Position numbers and translations under genes: made by a program
Notes under the pieces: generated by a model
Told to the model about the DNA's origin: nothing
Seen by the model: the letters and a program-made list of their open reading frames with translations, nothing else
Database searches by the model: none
Assembly (NCBI GenBank): GCA_037783545.1
Contig: JBBELK010000024.1
Span: 2,542,001 to 2,606,000 of the forward strand
Source of the DNA: Henricia sp. BOLD:AAB3569
Lineage: Eukaryota > Echinodermata > Asteroidea > Spinulosida > Echinasteridae
Length of the DNA stretch: 64,000 nucleotides
Direction of reading: 5' to 3'
Part shown: positions 49,651 through 60,540 of the stretch, piece after piece
Numbering within the stretch: position 1 is the first letter of the stretch
How the letters are laid out: each line of letters begins with the position of its first letter

Positions 49651-50090
49651 AATCTGTTGTTACGATGTGACCAGCTAAAATAAAGTTGGCTAGGCTTAAC
49701 GCTTGGGGGCGCTCCAGCATTTTCGGAGTCGACTCCGATTCCAAAAAAGAATCAAAATTCTATTCCACTTCCAGATCGATTCCATTTTTCGTATGAAAAC
49801 ATACGTGAACACTGCGATTTCTTATTGTGTCCAGGACGGTAACCCATTCTAATCGATTCTAGTGTGGAGTCGCGCCAAAGTTCGACGTGGTCTTTTTTGC
49901 GAACGTACAGTTGGTGTGCCTCTACGGAGGCCCAATGAAAGTACGGGTGGCGCTCTTATGTCACGCGCATTTATACGGCGCGGCATACAATGTACAGTTT
50001 CGTTTGACGTTCTCTTTGGGCGTCCGTCAATGCACAACTACACGTTTGCAATCGTTTTTATCGTGATAAGGAGTCCGAGAAATTTCTTCG
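49648..50090. promoter_or_regulatory. Candidate bidirectional promoter
   Basis: The 443 bp lies between two divergent candidate first exons and is richer in CpG than its surroundings, especially at 49,860-50,000. No clear TATA box was identified. Placement between mirrored donors for the minus-strand NWD1-like gene and the plus-strand zinc-finger gene suggests shared control; this is inference. Confidence 0.4.
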
Positions 50091-50135
50091 TCGAAGATTG
50101 TCGGAAATATACGTTTTTGATTCAAAAACGGCAAT
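50091..50135 (+). other. Candidate noncoding first exon of the zinc-finger gene
   Basis: Ends at a strong donor (GGCAAT|GTAAGTAG) identical to the one on the other arm. The first acceptor before the start codon is TTCCTTTAACAG, ending at 51,302. The transcription start is not visible. Confidence 0.4.
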
Positions 50136-50270
50136 GTAAGTAGTGCTTTTTATTTGTCTTCTAATCAAGAATATCTAAAACCACTACAGGAAACAACAAG
50201 CTGGAAATAGTTGGGTGTGATTCTAATTTCGAGGCAAAATGACAACAATCCAGTGCATGAAAGGGGTACC

Positions 50271-50304
50271 TTCTGTCCCTACGGGAGATCCCGTAGGGAC
50301 AGAA
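50271..50304. repeat. Perfect 16-bp hairpin with 2-bp loop
   Basis: Arms TTCTGTCCCTACGGGA and TCCCGTAGGGACAGAA with GA between. It lies about 9 bp beyond the right arm of the promoter inverted repeat, in the first intron of the zinc-finger gene. Confidence 0.92.
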
Positions 50305-50514
50305 TCATTCTGTCTACTTTTTTGATGGATACCGGCGCATTATAAATTTTCATTATTATTATTATTTATATCACCCTCGACATGCTTAAACTTGAAGCCA
50401 ATTTTTTGTCTTCTTGTGTGTACGTGTCACAACTGGAGTTTAAGGAAAATAATTATTGGAATCGATAGCTTCAAACTTGGCCTGCCCTAGACTAGTTACA
50501 GCATGGGATACAGT

Positions 50515-50730
50515 TATTATTTATTTATTTATTTATTCACCACATCCAACAGCAGAGGGACCGCCAATTACAGAAATGGGAGCAAGTGTGGTCGAGTGCC
50601 TTGCTCAAGGGCACAGGTGGCACAACCCGTCGCGGCCCAACCCGTCGCGGACCGGAATCGAACCTACATTCTAGTACTAGCACAGGAACTTAAGTTTGAC
50701 GCACTACACCGCTCGGCCATAACCCCCCCA
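50515..50730 (-). mobile_element. tRNA-derived SINE with TTTA-type tail
   Basis: On the minus strand the head is GGTTATGGCCGAGCGGTGTA with B-box GTAGGTTCGATTCCGGTCC, then core GTGCCCTTGAGCAAGGCACT and a (TAAA)n-type tail. An internal CGCGACGGGTTG unit is duplicated. Confidence 0.8.
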
Positions 50731-51025
50731 CAAGTTAAAGTAAAAACAACATTTCCGTCGCAAAGCCAAATGTTGTCTATAGTATTCGAGAAAGTTGAAA
50801 TTTGGGTATTTTTTTGGTATTTTTTTTCGTATAGGCCTACATTGAACAAAGATTTTAAGGAAATTACCTCCTGGAATCGACAGATAATGTAATTTTAAGA
50901 TATAGGCCTACTTCCCACTTGCACTTTTGTCGCAAATGTTGCTTTTCTATAGAAAAATCACATTTTCTCCTTCAAAAATTTACTTCAGTTAGTGCACAAG
51001 ATAACCGTTCACACGCGCACAAAGC

Positions 51026-51169
51026 AAGATAATAATTACATCAACCTTTTTGCTTCCGCATCCAAATTGGAGATTGGAAATTTTCTGTTTTCTTCTTATG
51101 GATAGTAATTTGGAGAAGTTTTTTTAATTTTTTTGGATTCAGTTTTTTTAAATCTGAACACGCCCCTTT
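51026..51169. mobile_element. Right-half copy of the 47-kb TTAA element
   Basis: Shares GCTTCCGCATCCAAATTGGA and the right end TCTGAACACGCCCCT followed by TTAA with 47,027-47,506. The left half is absent. Lies about 130 bp before the zinc-finger gene's first coding exon. Confidence 0.7.
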
Positions 51170-51302
51170 AAAAATGATGCTGGTATCGCAGCTGTTTGCA
51201 ATTTTATGAACGTTCCTTGATATTAAGGGGAAAAATTAGGACAGTTTTTAATTTTAAAAAAGAACCGAATATTAACTTCTTGCTCCAATTTTCCTTTAAC
51301 AG

Positions 51303-51454
51303 GTTCATTCTCTTACGATGGAAACCCACCGTACCAACAGCAACATTAACTCAGACCTTATTTGCCCAGCAACAACCATGGCGAGTTTGGCGACTGATGC
51401 TTTGCCTAGTAACGCTGAGCTGGAAGACTTCTTGGGGTCACATAAAGTCAGCAG
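51303..51454 (+). CDS. Zinc-finger gene, first coding exon
   Basis: Has 15 nt of 5' UTR, then METHRTNSNINSDLICPATT through LEDFLGSHKVS. The acceptor is CCTTTAACAG and the donor CAG|GTTGGT. Coding sequence starts at 51,318 and leaves two bases of a split Ser codon. Confidence 0.8.
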
Positions 51455-54400
51455 GTTGGTTAGAAGAAAAAAAGAAATTGTATTATATAAAATAAGCTTT
51501 TTCCGATAGGATAACGTGTGTTTCTGATACTGTGCAGCATGGAGCCCTAATCTGATGTGCGTACACTCTGGGTGCACCACAGCAGAAGTGCACGTGGCAT
51601 GATAACGGTGCGCGTCATGCATCGAGTGAATGCATTGTGCATGTGTGCAATGCGTGCGTGAGTAGAGTAACAAAAAATATTGTACAACAGTAACAAAAGT
51701 GCTTGCAGTTGTAAACGTTGCAAAAAGAACTGACGTTTTCAACATAAAACAAACAAATCTTGCAGAAATCTTAAAAAATAAGGTTCATTTTATATAACAA
51801 AAATAATATTGGTAAGAACTCTGGATGCCGCAATAGGGCGACATTTCGGGAAGACTCTCCCCAGAGACCAACGAAATTTCGGCAAGAGTCACTCAAAATG
51901 ACACCTTATTTTTTTACCCAAAGCTTCCAAAAATGATTCCAGACCTAAGAGAATCGGTTCTAGACCTAATAAAAATGGTTCTCGATTTAACAAAAATGGT
52001 TTTTGACCTAAACAAATGATTTTTAAAAAAGAAAATATTAGGGCGACACCAAAATGTCGCCCTATTGAGCATGTCGCCCTAATATAGCTTTTTTACACAC
52101 AAATTGTCGCCCTATCCTAGCATTCATAGTTTTTAATATCCTTTCGGGCGATATAAGTAAAATACCGCACTCGTCATGAAAATGACGAGTTCTATTTTCA
52201 TGATGAGTGCAGTATATTCTCATATCGCCCTCAAAGCCATCCAATATTTATAATTCCTTTTACTAGGGTTCAATTTCATGGCACTTCGTAAGCATCAGCT
52301 AAAAAAAGTTACTATCCTAGCAGAAATCGTGTGCTCACATTCAGCCCCTGGACAGCAGTGTTGCAAGGCTTTCACAAGGCTGGACCATCTCAAAATCACT
52401 TATCTAAGTCTCGGGTTTTGTAACTTCCAAATTTGCTACAGTTTGCAGTCTATTGCTCCCAGCTCTACTAGCTCCCAGCTAGTTGGCTCCGCTTACTCTC
52501 AAGTGACGGAATATCAGCCCACAGGAGACAAACAGCCAGTAGCAGAGAACCTGCTCTTACATCCTGGTTTATTCAATGAGTTAAGGGCACTGCAGATTGA
52601 AGGTGGCTTTCAGACCACGAGTGATCTACTACACCACCTTGTCATCTCGGAGAAAGTTAGAAGGTAAAACTTATTGTTAACCCTTCAATGACCATCGTGG
52701 CCTGAAGCCAAGCGGCCACCAGCCCAACATGTTTAAACATGCAACATCTGCACTAATGCTGTAACCGAACGGGATTTTACCGAACTTGGCACTTCCGAAC
52801 TGAACCAGACCGAACCCAACATTTCACTCAGTTCGGTTGTTCGGGAGTGTTTCACTTTGGATTCCACATTTTGCGTATTTTAACTGTAAATGTAAAAGAG
52901 AGCTGGCTTCCTGAATGTCAAAAACGCACTCAAAAACACTTCGTACTTAACTGTCGAACGTCATATGCACTGTACAAAGCAATTCTTGTGCTGAATCGGA
53001 TCCGACATTTTCAGCCAGGTGCCTAAACGACACGCATGACATGACTTTCCTTCCTCCATCTATATGACTTCACGATCATTATCTACACGGACGTTGCTCG
53101 ATCGGTGCCGATCAAATATTGTATTGGCTTCATTGCCGCAACATGCCAAAGATGTGCTGATAATTGTCGATTAATCGGAACGTTTCGATTGCAAACGCCC
53201 TCTAGTGGCGTGGCATACATTTGCATTGTCAAAATATTTTCTTGGACAGAATTATTCGCACAGCATTGTGTAAAGCATTTTTATAGAAATCAATAAGCCC
53301 AGAAACAGAAACAGTGTGAAACAGAAACAGAAATCCCTGTGTTTCTTACAGAAACACAGGGATACTTGCGGGTACTACTAACAATCCTAGGAAAACAAAC
53401 CCTATTGGCAAGGGAAAAAATACCATCTCACGCAGTTTCATGATGGTTTGCACATGGTACAAATCACAAAATGCATGCACACCGCAAGTTCCGACAGTAG
53501 CGCCTCGCTCCTGCCGCAGATTCCATTCAGTTTACTGGGTCAATTTCATTCCACCAAAGCCGTTATCTTGTTCATTAAGACAAATAAATCGTGTATTAAA
53601 AAGAGCGGGTTTGAAAATACATACTTCATAAAGAAAGCTAGCTGCACGTGCGTGATCACTTTAAACCCACACCGCCTGTAATACTTGCCAAAGCCAAACC
53701 GAACAAATGTTCAGGAAGAAATTTTCGAACTCTTGCCAAACTGAACCGAACCCGAACTTGTACTTGTGGACTTCGTTACAGCATTAATCTACACACTGTA
53801 CTCAATATCTCAATGTTTTTAACTTTGTTGTGTAGTTCAAGTATTCAGCTTTTGATTGCGGTAACAATGCATAATTTCTTTGTACGTATGTAGAATTTTT
53901 TTTAGTTGGAATCCAGTGACTCCCCATTTTTATGGCATGACTCTGGGCGTATAATGGAGTAGATGTGCAAATACATGGTCTCTAATGGGTTAAACTATTT
54001 TAGTTCAATTTGAAACTAATACTATATTTTGTCTTGAATACCGACTGACGAACTTTTGCCTAAAATATCCGGCCCAATTGCAGAATACGCCACAAGTCTC
54101 GGTCCAAGTAGCATTCGGTAGCTTAAATTAGGGTATGGATTTTTTTTATATAAAAAATTTAATTAATGTGACCCATCACCGCAAAATGATCAGAAAGTCC
54201 AAATTTTCAAAAATTGGATATTGGTATTTTTTAAGTCGGCAGAAAAAGAGCTTTCCAATGGTGTAACACAAAGTAAAACTATTATACCAACGCACCTTGG
54301 AAAAGTGGTATTGTTTAAACAAATCTTAGAAATCTTTAAACAAAATTTCTTACAAGGCACGAAGAAAGTTATCATCAAAATTGGTTTGAAAATGTTGGAT

Positions 54401-55944
54401 GACGGTAACAATTTGGAATCAAATAGAATACGAGTTACTCTTTCCAAGTATTACAAAACCCTAAAATTGATTTGCCCTTCAATTTTTGTCTCGGAATCGT
54501 CGTTATAGGAAATAGCGGAGTGTGACTTAAAGATCATTTCGTCGTGACATGTGAAGTTTGATCAATCTCTTGACTATTTCACAGGCTTCAGCTACAGCAG
54601 AGTACATCTAGACATAACCATGACAAAAATTTGTTACCGTTTTGCCAAACAACGGTTTCTGCTTTGGTCAACAGCAGCCCCAGCATTGATCATGTCAACT
54701 CACAGAGTATCAACAACTCGTCCTTGAGCACTGAACCCATCCAGGGCATACGCGATACTGGTCAGATAGTCCGCCTTAGCAAGGCTAATATCGAAGCTTC
54801 GTCAACAAACAATGCACTTGACCAGGTCAACCACAACTGTGCAGTCGACTCAACAACTGTCTCTGTTGGACTACAAGTCAATTTGTGTCGATGTAAAATA
54901 AAAGATGAACCATTGGAGAAGCCGATGAAACACGAGTTGAAAAAATGCAAGAAGGGTGTCTCATCAAAAGTCAAGAAAAAAATGTCCTCTTCGGATCAAA
55001 AGGGTGCAAATCGGAGCAGATATATTCAAAGTGCAGTGGTCAATAAAACTGTAGAAAATATTAATGGAGAGACGAAAATACCGCCAAGAAGGCACTCGCA
55101 TCTGTACCCCAAAAACCGGATGCCCAAGGATACAAAGTCTGCAACAAGACGAAAACAAGAATATCTTTGTGAGATTTGCGGAATGACCTTCAAATGGAGG
55201 CGAAGTCTCATACCGCACATGTGGGAACATCGGAAGGAGGTATCTGTACACCGATGTCCACATTGTAACACGAGTTTCCCTTATGCATGCAGATTGAAAC
55301 GTCATTTGATCGCTAAACATCCGGATGTAGAAGGTGGCCCAATACGATGTTCAACATGCGGTGTGGAAGTCCAATCGTACACCACATTAAAGAGTCACAT
55401 GCGCATTCACACGGGATACAAACCATTCAAGTGCAAGTTCTGTCCCAAAACGTACAAGTGGAATACCGGATTGGAATACCACGAACGTGTCCACACGGGC
55501 GAGAGGCCGTTCCCATGCCCACTCTGCTCAAAGGCTTTCACAAACAAGTCGGACCTGACCCGACACCGGACTGTACACACGGGAGAAAAACCCCACGTAT
55601 GCAAGAAATGTGGCAAAGGTTTCACCCAAAGTCACACTCTCAAGTCGCATTGCAGAAAACGTCATTCTAATGCAAGTCCACCATTATCTAGTGATTGCCG
55701 TCTTAATGCACAACCCAAGTCAAGTCTTCCAGTGCCCAGCTCCTTACCACCACCATATCCAGCTCAGCAGCAAACCACATTCATGCTTAGTAATGTTCAA
55801 GACCATACATCTGTCAGTAACTGCTTAGAGCCGTTCAAGTTTGTCAGTAATGCTGGACTTCCCAGCATCCAGCGACAGATCTCTGGAGTTTCAACAGAAA
55901 GAGAAATTGCTGAGGTTGTAGTCAGTATGCTTACTCATCAGTAG
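51318..55944 (+). CDS. C2H2 zinc-finger protein, six fingers, three coding exons
   Basis: A predicted nuclear DNA-binding protein. Coding exons 51318-51454, 52442-52663 and 54585-55944 join in phase through GT-AG introns, giving 1,719 nt, 572 residues plus stop. The N-terminal half is Ser/Thr/Asn-rich with no KRAB, BTB or SCAN domain that I recognise. A basic stretch (KCKKGVSSKVKKKMSS) precedes six C2H2 fingers at about 315-480, starting YLCEICGMTFKWRRSL and ending HVCKKCGKGFTQSHTLKSH. Fingers 3 to 6 are joined by canonical linkers (HTGYKP, HTGERP, HTGEKP). A Pro/Ser-rich tail follows. The start is the first ATG in exon 51303-51454. The orthologue is not recognised. The gene is divergent from the NWD1-like gene. 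Finger-coding sequence has stray copies downstream, described separately. Confidence 0.9.
51815..52133. mobile_element. AGAACTCTGGATGC MITE, copy 2
   Basis: Highly similar to 43,135-43,419, with TTTCGGGAAGACTCTCCCC and GGCAAGAGTCACTCAAAATG. It has an extra ~45 bp with additional GTCGCCCTA words at its right end. In an intron of the zinc-finger gene. Confidence 0.8.
52146..52230. mobile_element. Compact palindromic GGGCGATAT element
   Basis: An 85-bp near-palindrome starting GGGCGATATAAGTAAAATAC and ending ATATTCTCATATCGCCC. Centre words CTCGTCATGAAAATGACGAG form an inner hairpin. A related half lies near 49,376-49,450. Confidence 0.72.
52442..52663 (+). CDS. Zinc-finger gene, second coding exon
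   Basis: Encodes LQSIAPSSTSSQLVG through LLHHLVISEKVR between a TTTGCTACAG acceptor and an AAG|GTAAAA donor. The segment GLFNELRALQIEGGFQTTSD looks like a short helical motif, with no family assigned. In-frame sequence upstream of 52,442 is intron. Confidence 0.8.
52754..53786. mobile_element. TAATGCTGTAACCGAAC element, copy 2
   Basis: A 1,033-bp element with exact 12-bp ends TAATGCTGTAAC and GTTACAGCATTA. Subterminal regions are rich in CCGAAC words. It resides in the third intron of the zinc-finger gene. Matches 20,448-21,503. No transposase seen. Confidence 0.82.
54585..55944 (+). CDS. Zinc-finger gene, terminal coding exon with all fingers
   Basis: Begins at 54,585 after ACTATTTCACAG and joins exon 2 as VRR-LQLQQSTSRHNHDK. 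It holds the basic region, six fingers and the tail ending VVVSMLTHQ, then TAG. The true reading frame extends upstream of the first in-exon start-like codon. Confidence 0.93.
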
Positions 55945-56469
55945 AACCTTGTTCTTTTTTTCCTTCTTTTTTTTTGCCTTGATTGTATATGAGAAGCATT
56001 GAGCAAAAGCTCATTAACCAGAAGCAGACGATAAAGCAATTGCTTAAAAACTTATTTTGTCCAGAAAAAATCTCCCCAAATTACAGCAGTTGCTTAAAAA
56101 CGTATACATAAAAACAAGCTTTTGCTTTTGCCACTAACATTTGCTTGTAGTGTTTAAAGATTCTCAAATAGGCGCTTCAGCTCATACTTATCACACAAGA
56201 TTAACTGTTATCGACCCTTACCAACCATATAAATCGACCTTTAGAGATGGTCGGTAGGTTTAAAGACGTCCGAGTCCCGGATGAGAATTAAAAGCAAATC
56301 CATGCATCTATACAATGCTGTTGCTTAATATGCATGCCCTTGATTAATAGCACTACCCCTTGATTAATAGCACTACCCTAAGCAATAGCTAGGAAAGCTT
56401 AAGAAAAAGCTGTCGGCCTAAACAAGTTTGCTTTCACTGAAGAGCAGATGCTTTTGCTTGTGAACACTT
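55945..56469 (+). other. Probable 3' UTR and flank of the zinc-finger gene
   Basis: Non-coding AT-rich DNA after the stop codon, with several AGCAAnnGCTTNAAAA-like words and alternating purine-pyrimidine runs. No canonical AATAAA was found close to the stop; the first clear one is near 57,231. The extent of the UTR is unknown. Confidence 0.4.
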
Positions 56470-57110
<641 letters not shown>

Positions 57111-57720
57111 TGGATGAATGAATTTCCATTTTTATTGGGGGGTGGGGAGGGGTTGAGCAGGGAAGGAAGAAATTAAGCTTGAAGGCATGTACACGTGAGT
57201 TTTCCTACATGTTAGTTTTTTATTCACTGTAAATAAAATAGTAATCAGCATTGATCTTTTAACATTTTTAGCAATATATTGACTCGCGTGAAAATCGAGT
57301 TGTGTGCAATTTGAACAATGAGTTTATTGATAGGTTAATTATTTTCTTGCCAAAATAGCTTGTTTATCAAACATTATGTTCATTTATCAAGTTTGCATGC
57401 CTCGTTACAGCATATGGTCGCTAAGCATGGGTTGTTTTTGTCTCTTAAAGTCATCTCTTTATCATGTGTACCGTACAGTAGTTCCCTTAGCCTGCCATAC
57501 ATTCTTGCTATTTTACACATTCTATTTTTCTCATTTGTAAATTACTTTTATTTATTTAATTAGAGTTTATTTCTTTATAGTTTTATTTTATTTCTGAGTC
57601 TGTTGTAGATCTTATAAATGTCCATTATTATTTTTTTTCTTATGGGTTCTCGTGTCTCTCAAAACTTTGTGTGCGTGTGTATGGCTGCTCACCAGTATGG
57701 GTTATTATGCAACAGTGTAA

Positions 57721-57987
57721 ATACCTGTCCGCATTGGACTTTCTTTGTAATACTTACCGAGACGATGGGGACACATCGAGTCAGTTAAGCGCTCTGTAAG
57801 TGTACGTCCGGACTGTGAAGGTCAAACTGCAAAGGGCCACTGCCCATGCTCTCCCACAATCTCGGTAAAATTTTCCCATGTCAAAAAAGTCCAAATCAGA
57901 CGGCAGTAAAATTTAGCAATTTTTCATTTTACCATCGTCTTGGTAAAATCTCCCGAAGAAATAATCCAATGCGGACACGCCTTTAAA
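57721..57987. mobile_element. GCATTGGACTT-family element, copy 3
   Basis: Ends CCTGTCCGCATTGGACTT and AATCCAATGCGGACACGCCT, with TTAA immediately after the right end. Shares TTACCGAGACGATGG with copy 1. Confidence 0.75.
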
Positions 57988-58509
57988 TTTGAGACTTTAC
58001 TGCAGTTGGTGTAAATAATTGTTTTTGTTTTCCTTGCTATTTTATAGATATTCAAATTTTCTCATTTATAAATTATTTTTATTTCTTGATTTTTTCTTTT
58101 TTTTCTTTTCGAGTCCATTGTGAATCTTATGTCCGGTTAATTTTTTTTATTTTGTGCTGTTTTATACATTATAACTTTTTCATTTGTAAATTACTTTTTT
58201 TATAGTTTATTTCTTTATGGTTTTATAGATCTTGTGTGTTTCACTTTTGTTTTTAATTTAGTTTCAAAAATTTACGAAAAATTTTGATTTGACCAAACAA
58301 ATGAGAACCCATAGGCGGCCTATTTGTTGCGGCTAAGCTCATGGATATTGGGAGCGGACCTGGCAGTTCCCTTCTTCCTCATTGTAATTTTTAATTGTTT
58401 ATTCGGGCCCTTAAGGAAAGCAGTATTTATAACTAAGAAGGCCACCCTAAACAAATAAAATGGATAATAATAAATTGACTTGACTCTAACATTTTTTGAC
58501 TCGTCTACA

Positions 58510-58655
58510 TTGTGGAGACGCTGTGGTCTAGTAGATAGCACGTCGATCTTTTGGGGTGATAAGTCCATGGTTCGTAGCCTGGTCACTGCTATCGTGTTGT
58601 GTCCTTAGACAAGTCACTTTACTCCACATTGTCTCTCTCCACCCAGGTGTATAGA
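58510..58655 (+). mobile_element. tRNA-derived SINE head and core
   Basis: GACGCTGTGGTCTAGTAGAT resembles a tRNA A-box region and CCATGGTTCGTAGCCTGG a B-box. The core GTGTCCTTAGACAAGTCACT is a diverged form of the core in the other SINEs. Truncated on the right by a palindromic element. Confidence 0.7.
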
Positions 58656-58661
58656 TAGTAT

Positions 58662-58892
58662 TCGAACACGTGCGAATACGCCATTTTGTAAGTCAAATAA
58701 TTGTGGAAGTGATGTGCGTGCGCGTTGCGTGTGTCTCTACGTGGCGTAGCGCGGTTTAGTTCACCAATGGGAGCCTTCGTACAGAGCGTTACGCGTGCTA
58801 TGGACACACGCGGCGCGCGCGCGCATTGCTTCCACAGTGGCGCGGCGTTGTTTGACACACAACATGACGTCATGAGAAAGCTATCAATTGAG
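58662..58892. mobile_element. CpG-rich palindromic element, copy 1
   Basis: Begins TCGAACACGTGCGAATACGC and is an inverted repeat over most of its length, with GTGCGTGCGCGTTGCGTGTG against ACACACGCGGCGCGCGCGCG. Sister copy at 63,298-63,538. Confidence 0.78.
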
Positions 58893-58904
58893 ACCTTATA
58901 TTTT

Positions 58905-59205
58905 CCTTGCTCCATCCTTCGGAAGGGATGTAAAGCCGTTAGTCCAGTGTGTTGGGTAATGCACTTTAACCCTAACTCTCTAGGGTATGTAAAATCATAT
59001 TGATTTTGGAGGATTGAGGAGGGTGTTAGGGTTAAAGATCCCAGAGCATTCTTTCGTAAAGAGCAAGGGGATTCCCCGGTGTCTCTGGCCAATTCATCGT
59101 CTTTTCGTTGTGGGTTTCTGCACACTTGCGAGCGACAGTGCAATGGGCACTTTTGAGGAATCGTTGGTTTCAGTACCAGAAAGAAAATGCATTAACAGTG
59201 CTTGT
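58905..59205 (+). mobile_element. SINE body, headless, with internal insertion
   Basis: Matches the body of the SINE at 42,759-43,130 (CCTTCGGAAGGGATGTAAAG, CCCAGAGCATTCTTTCGT) but lacks the tRNA head. About 65 bp at 58,968-59,034 is extra, bounded by AACCCTAAC and GTTAGGGTT. Confidence 0.78.
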
Positions 59206-59244
59206 AATACCAAGGTTTGACTGTATACATTCCAGTATGGCAGT

Positions 59245-59295
59245 TAAACATCCGGATGTAGAAGGTGGCCCAATACGATGTTCAACATGCGGTGT
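59245..59295 (+). pseudogene. 51-bp exact copy of the zinc-finger exon
   Basis: Identical for 51 of 51 bases to 55,314-55,364 in the intact zinc-finger exon, same strand, encoding KHPDVEGGPIRCSTCGV. Similarity stops sharply at both ends, with no intron, poly-A or target duplication evident. It carries one Cys pair of finger 3 and is not functional as a finger. Confidence 0.85.
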
Positions 59296-59442
59296 TGGGG
59301 AAAAGGAAATTCAGTTTAAAGGCATCGGTCATATTTAAATCTGCAAAATGCAATTCCTTGTTGACATGTACATTATGTATTTCCCTTACCCTGTCGTATA
59401 GTTACCTTTTGATGTATTTGCACCGGCTGCCATGACGGGGGG

Positions 59443-59725
59443 TATACACCAATCTGGTAACTAAGGTCTCCTTCCCTGTACATCCGCCATAGCTGGGGGC
59501 CTTCCACTGAATGAACTGTATGTTTTTGCTGTTGCTAAAGCTGCATTTGTTTACTTCGAACAAGTTGCGCGTCTTTGTAGGGTTGTGTGTACGCGAAGGC
59601 GGGCATGTAATAGATGAGCGCTTTTCGCTCTAACGGCAACGCAAAATGCACAGCCCATGCACTGGAAACCCCCAGCTATGGCGGATATACAGGAAAGGAA
59701 ACCTTGGTTACCGGATTGGTCTATA
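59443..59725. mobile_element. MITE with ~57-bp terminal repeats
   Basis: Ends TATACACCAATCTGGTAACT and AGGTTACCGGATTGG-type right end are inverted, through CCGCCATAGCTGGGGG. It appears nested in a GCCATGAC-family MITE, whose left end GCACCGGCTGCCATGACGGG directly abuts it. Confidence 0.78.
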
Positions 59726-60218
59726 GTCCCCATGTGTCATGCAGAAGTAGACGCATTGTGGATCTACATTGTCGCATTTAAATATGAAAACCTGGCTAAC
59801 ATCCATAAAACTCACTGACAAAACAAGTTAATGCAACACTTGCTGGCATTTAATCATGATCACTCGGCTTACAAAGCATTTTATACTGGAATTAAAATAA
59901 ATGACAAATTTATAGTACTTCATGCATGTATGTATTAGACTGAAATAGACTGGAAATATTCAAATAGACTTACACTAAACTTGAATAAATGGATTGTCGG
60001 TTACATGCTAAAATTTTAAAAACGGTGCCATAAAACGTTACGTAAATGCCAAAATCCACACATTGGATTGTAAAATGAGGGCCTTTGGCAACTTTCATTC
60101 ACTAATAACCATTTGGCAACCTGCCAACACATCCTCTCATGTGGTGCACGATATAGACAGAGTGAATGCCGCCTCCCTTCCATTGTGTCAAACATCCATG
60201 GGGTTGTGGGTACCCTTG

Positions 60219-60540
60219 TGGGGTACCGTGGCCGAGCGGTTTAGGTCACTGACTCGCATTACTCGGGTGAAAACCTGGGGTTGCGGGTTCGATCCCCGGC
60301 TGCGGTGCCTGTGCCCTTGAGCAAGGCACTTAAACACACTTGCTCCATCCTTCGGAAGGGATGTAAAGCCGTTAAAAGATCCAAGGGGATTCTCCCCGAT
60401 GTTTCTGGCTCGGCAGCCGAAGGCGCCACACGCCTATGTATCTCTATGTTTAGGCAGTTTCTAGGTACTTGTAAAGCGCATTGAGATGTCGACAGACATG
60501 GAATGCGCTATATAAGAACTTAAAGAAAAAGAAAAAAATT
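60219..60540 (+). mobile_element. tRNA-derived SINE, second full copy
   Basis: Head GGGTACCGTGGCCGAGCGGT, B-box GGGTTGCGGGTTCGATCCCC, core GTGCCCTTGAGCAAGGCACT, body CCTTCGGAAGGGATGTAAAG, with an A-rich AAAGAAAAAGAAAAAAA tail. The 3' part differs from the 42.8-kb copy, with GCGCTATATAAGAAC before the tail. Confidence 0.85.

Larger units (their letters stand above)
49471..50262. repeat. Inverted repeat around the divergent promoter
   Basis: Arms 49,471-49,650 and 50,088-50,262 are reverse complements with few differences over about 175 bp. Each includes the putative first-exon 3' end, its donor and the first ~130 bp of the intron. The spacer holds the candidate promoter. Confidence 0.8.
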
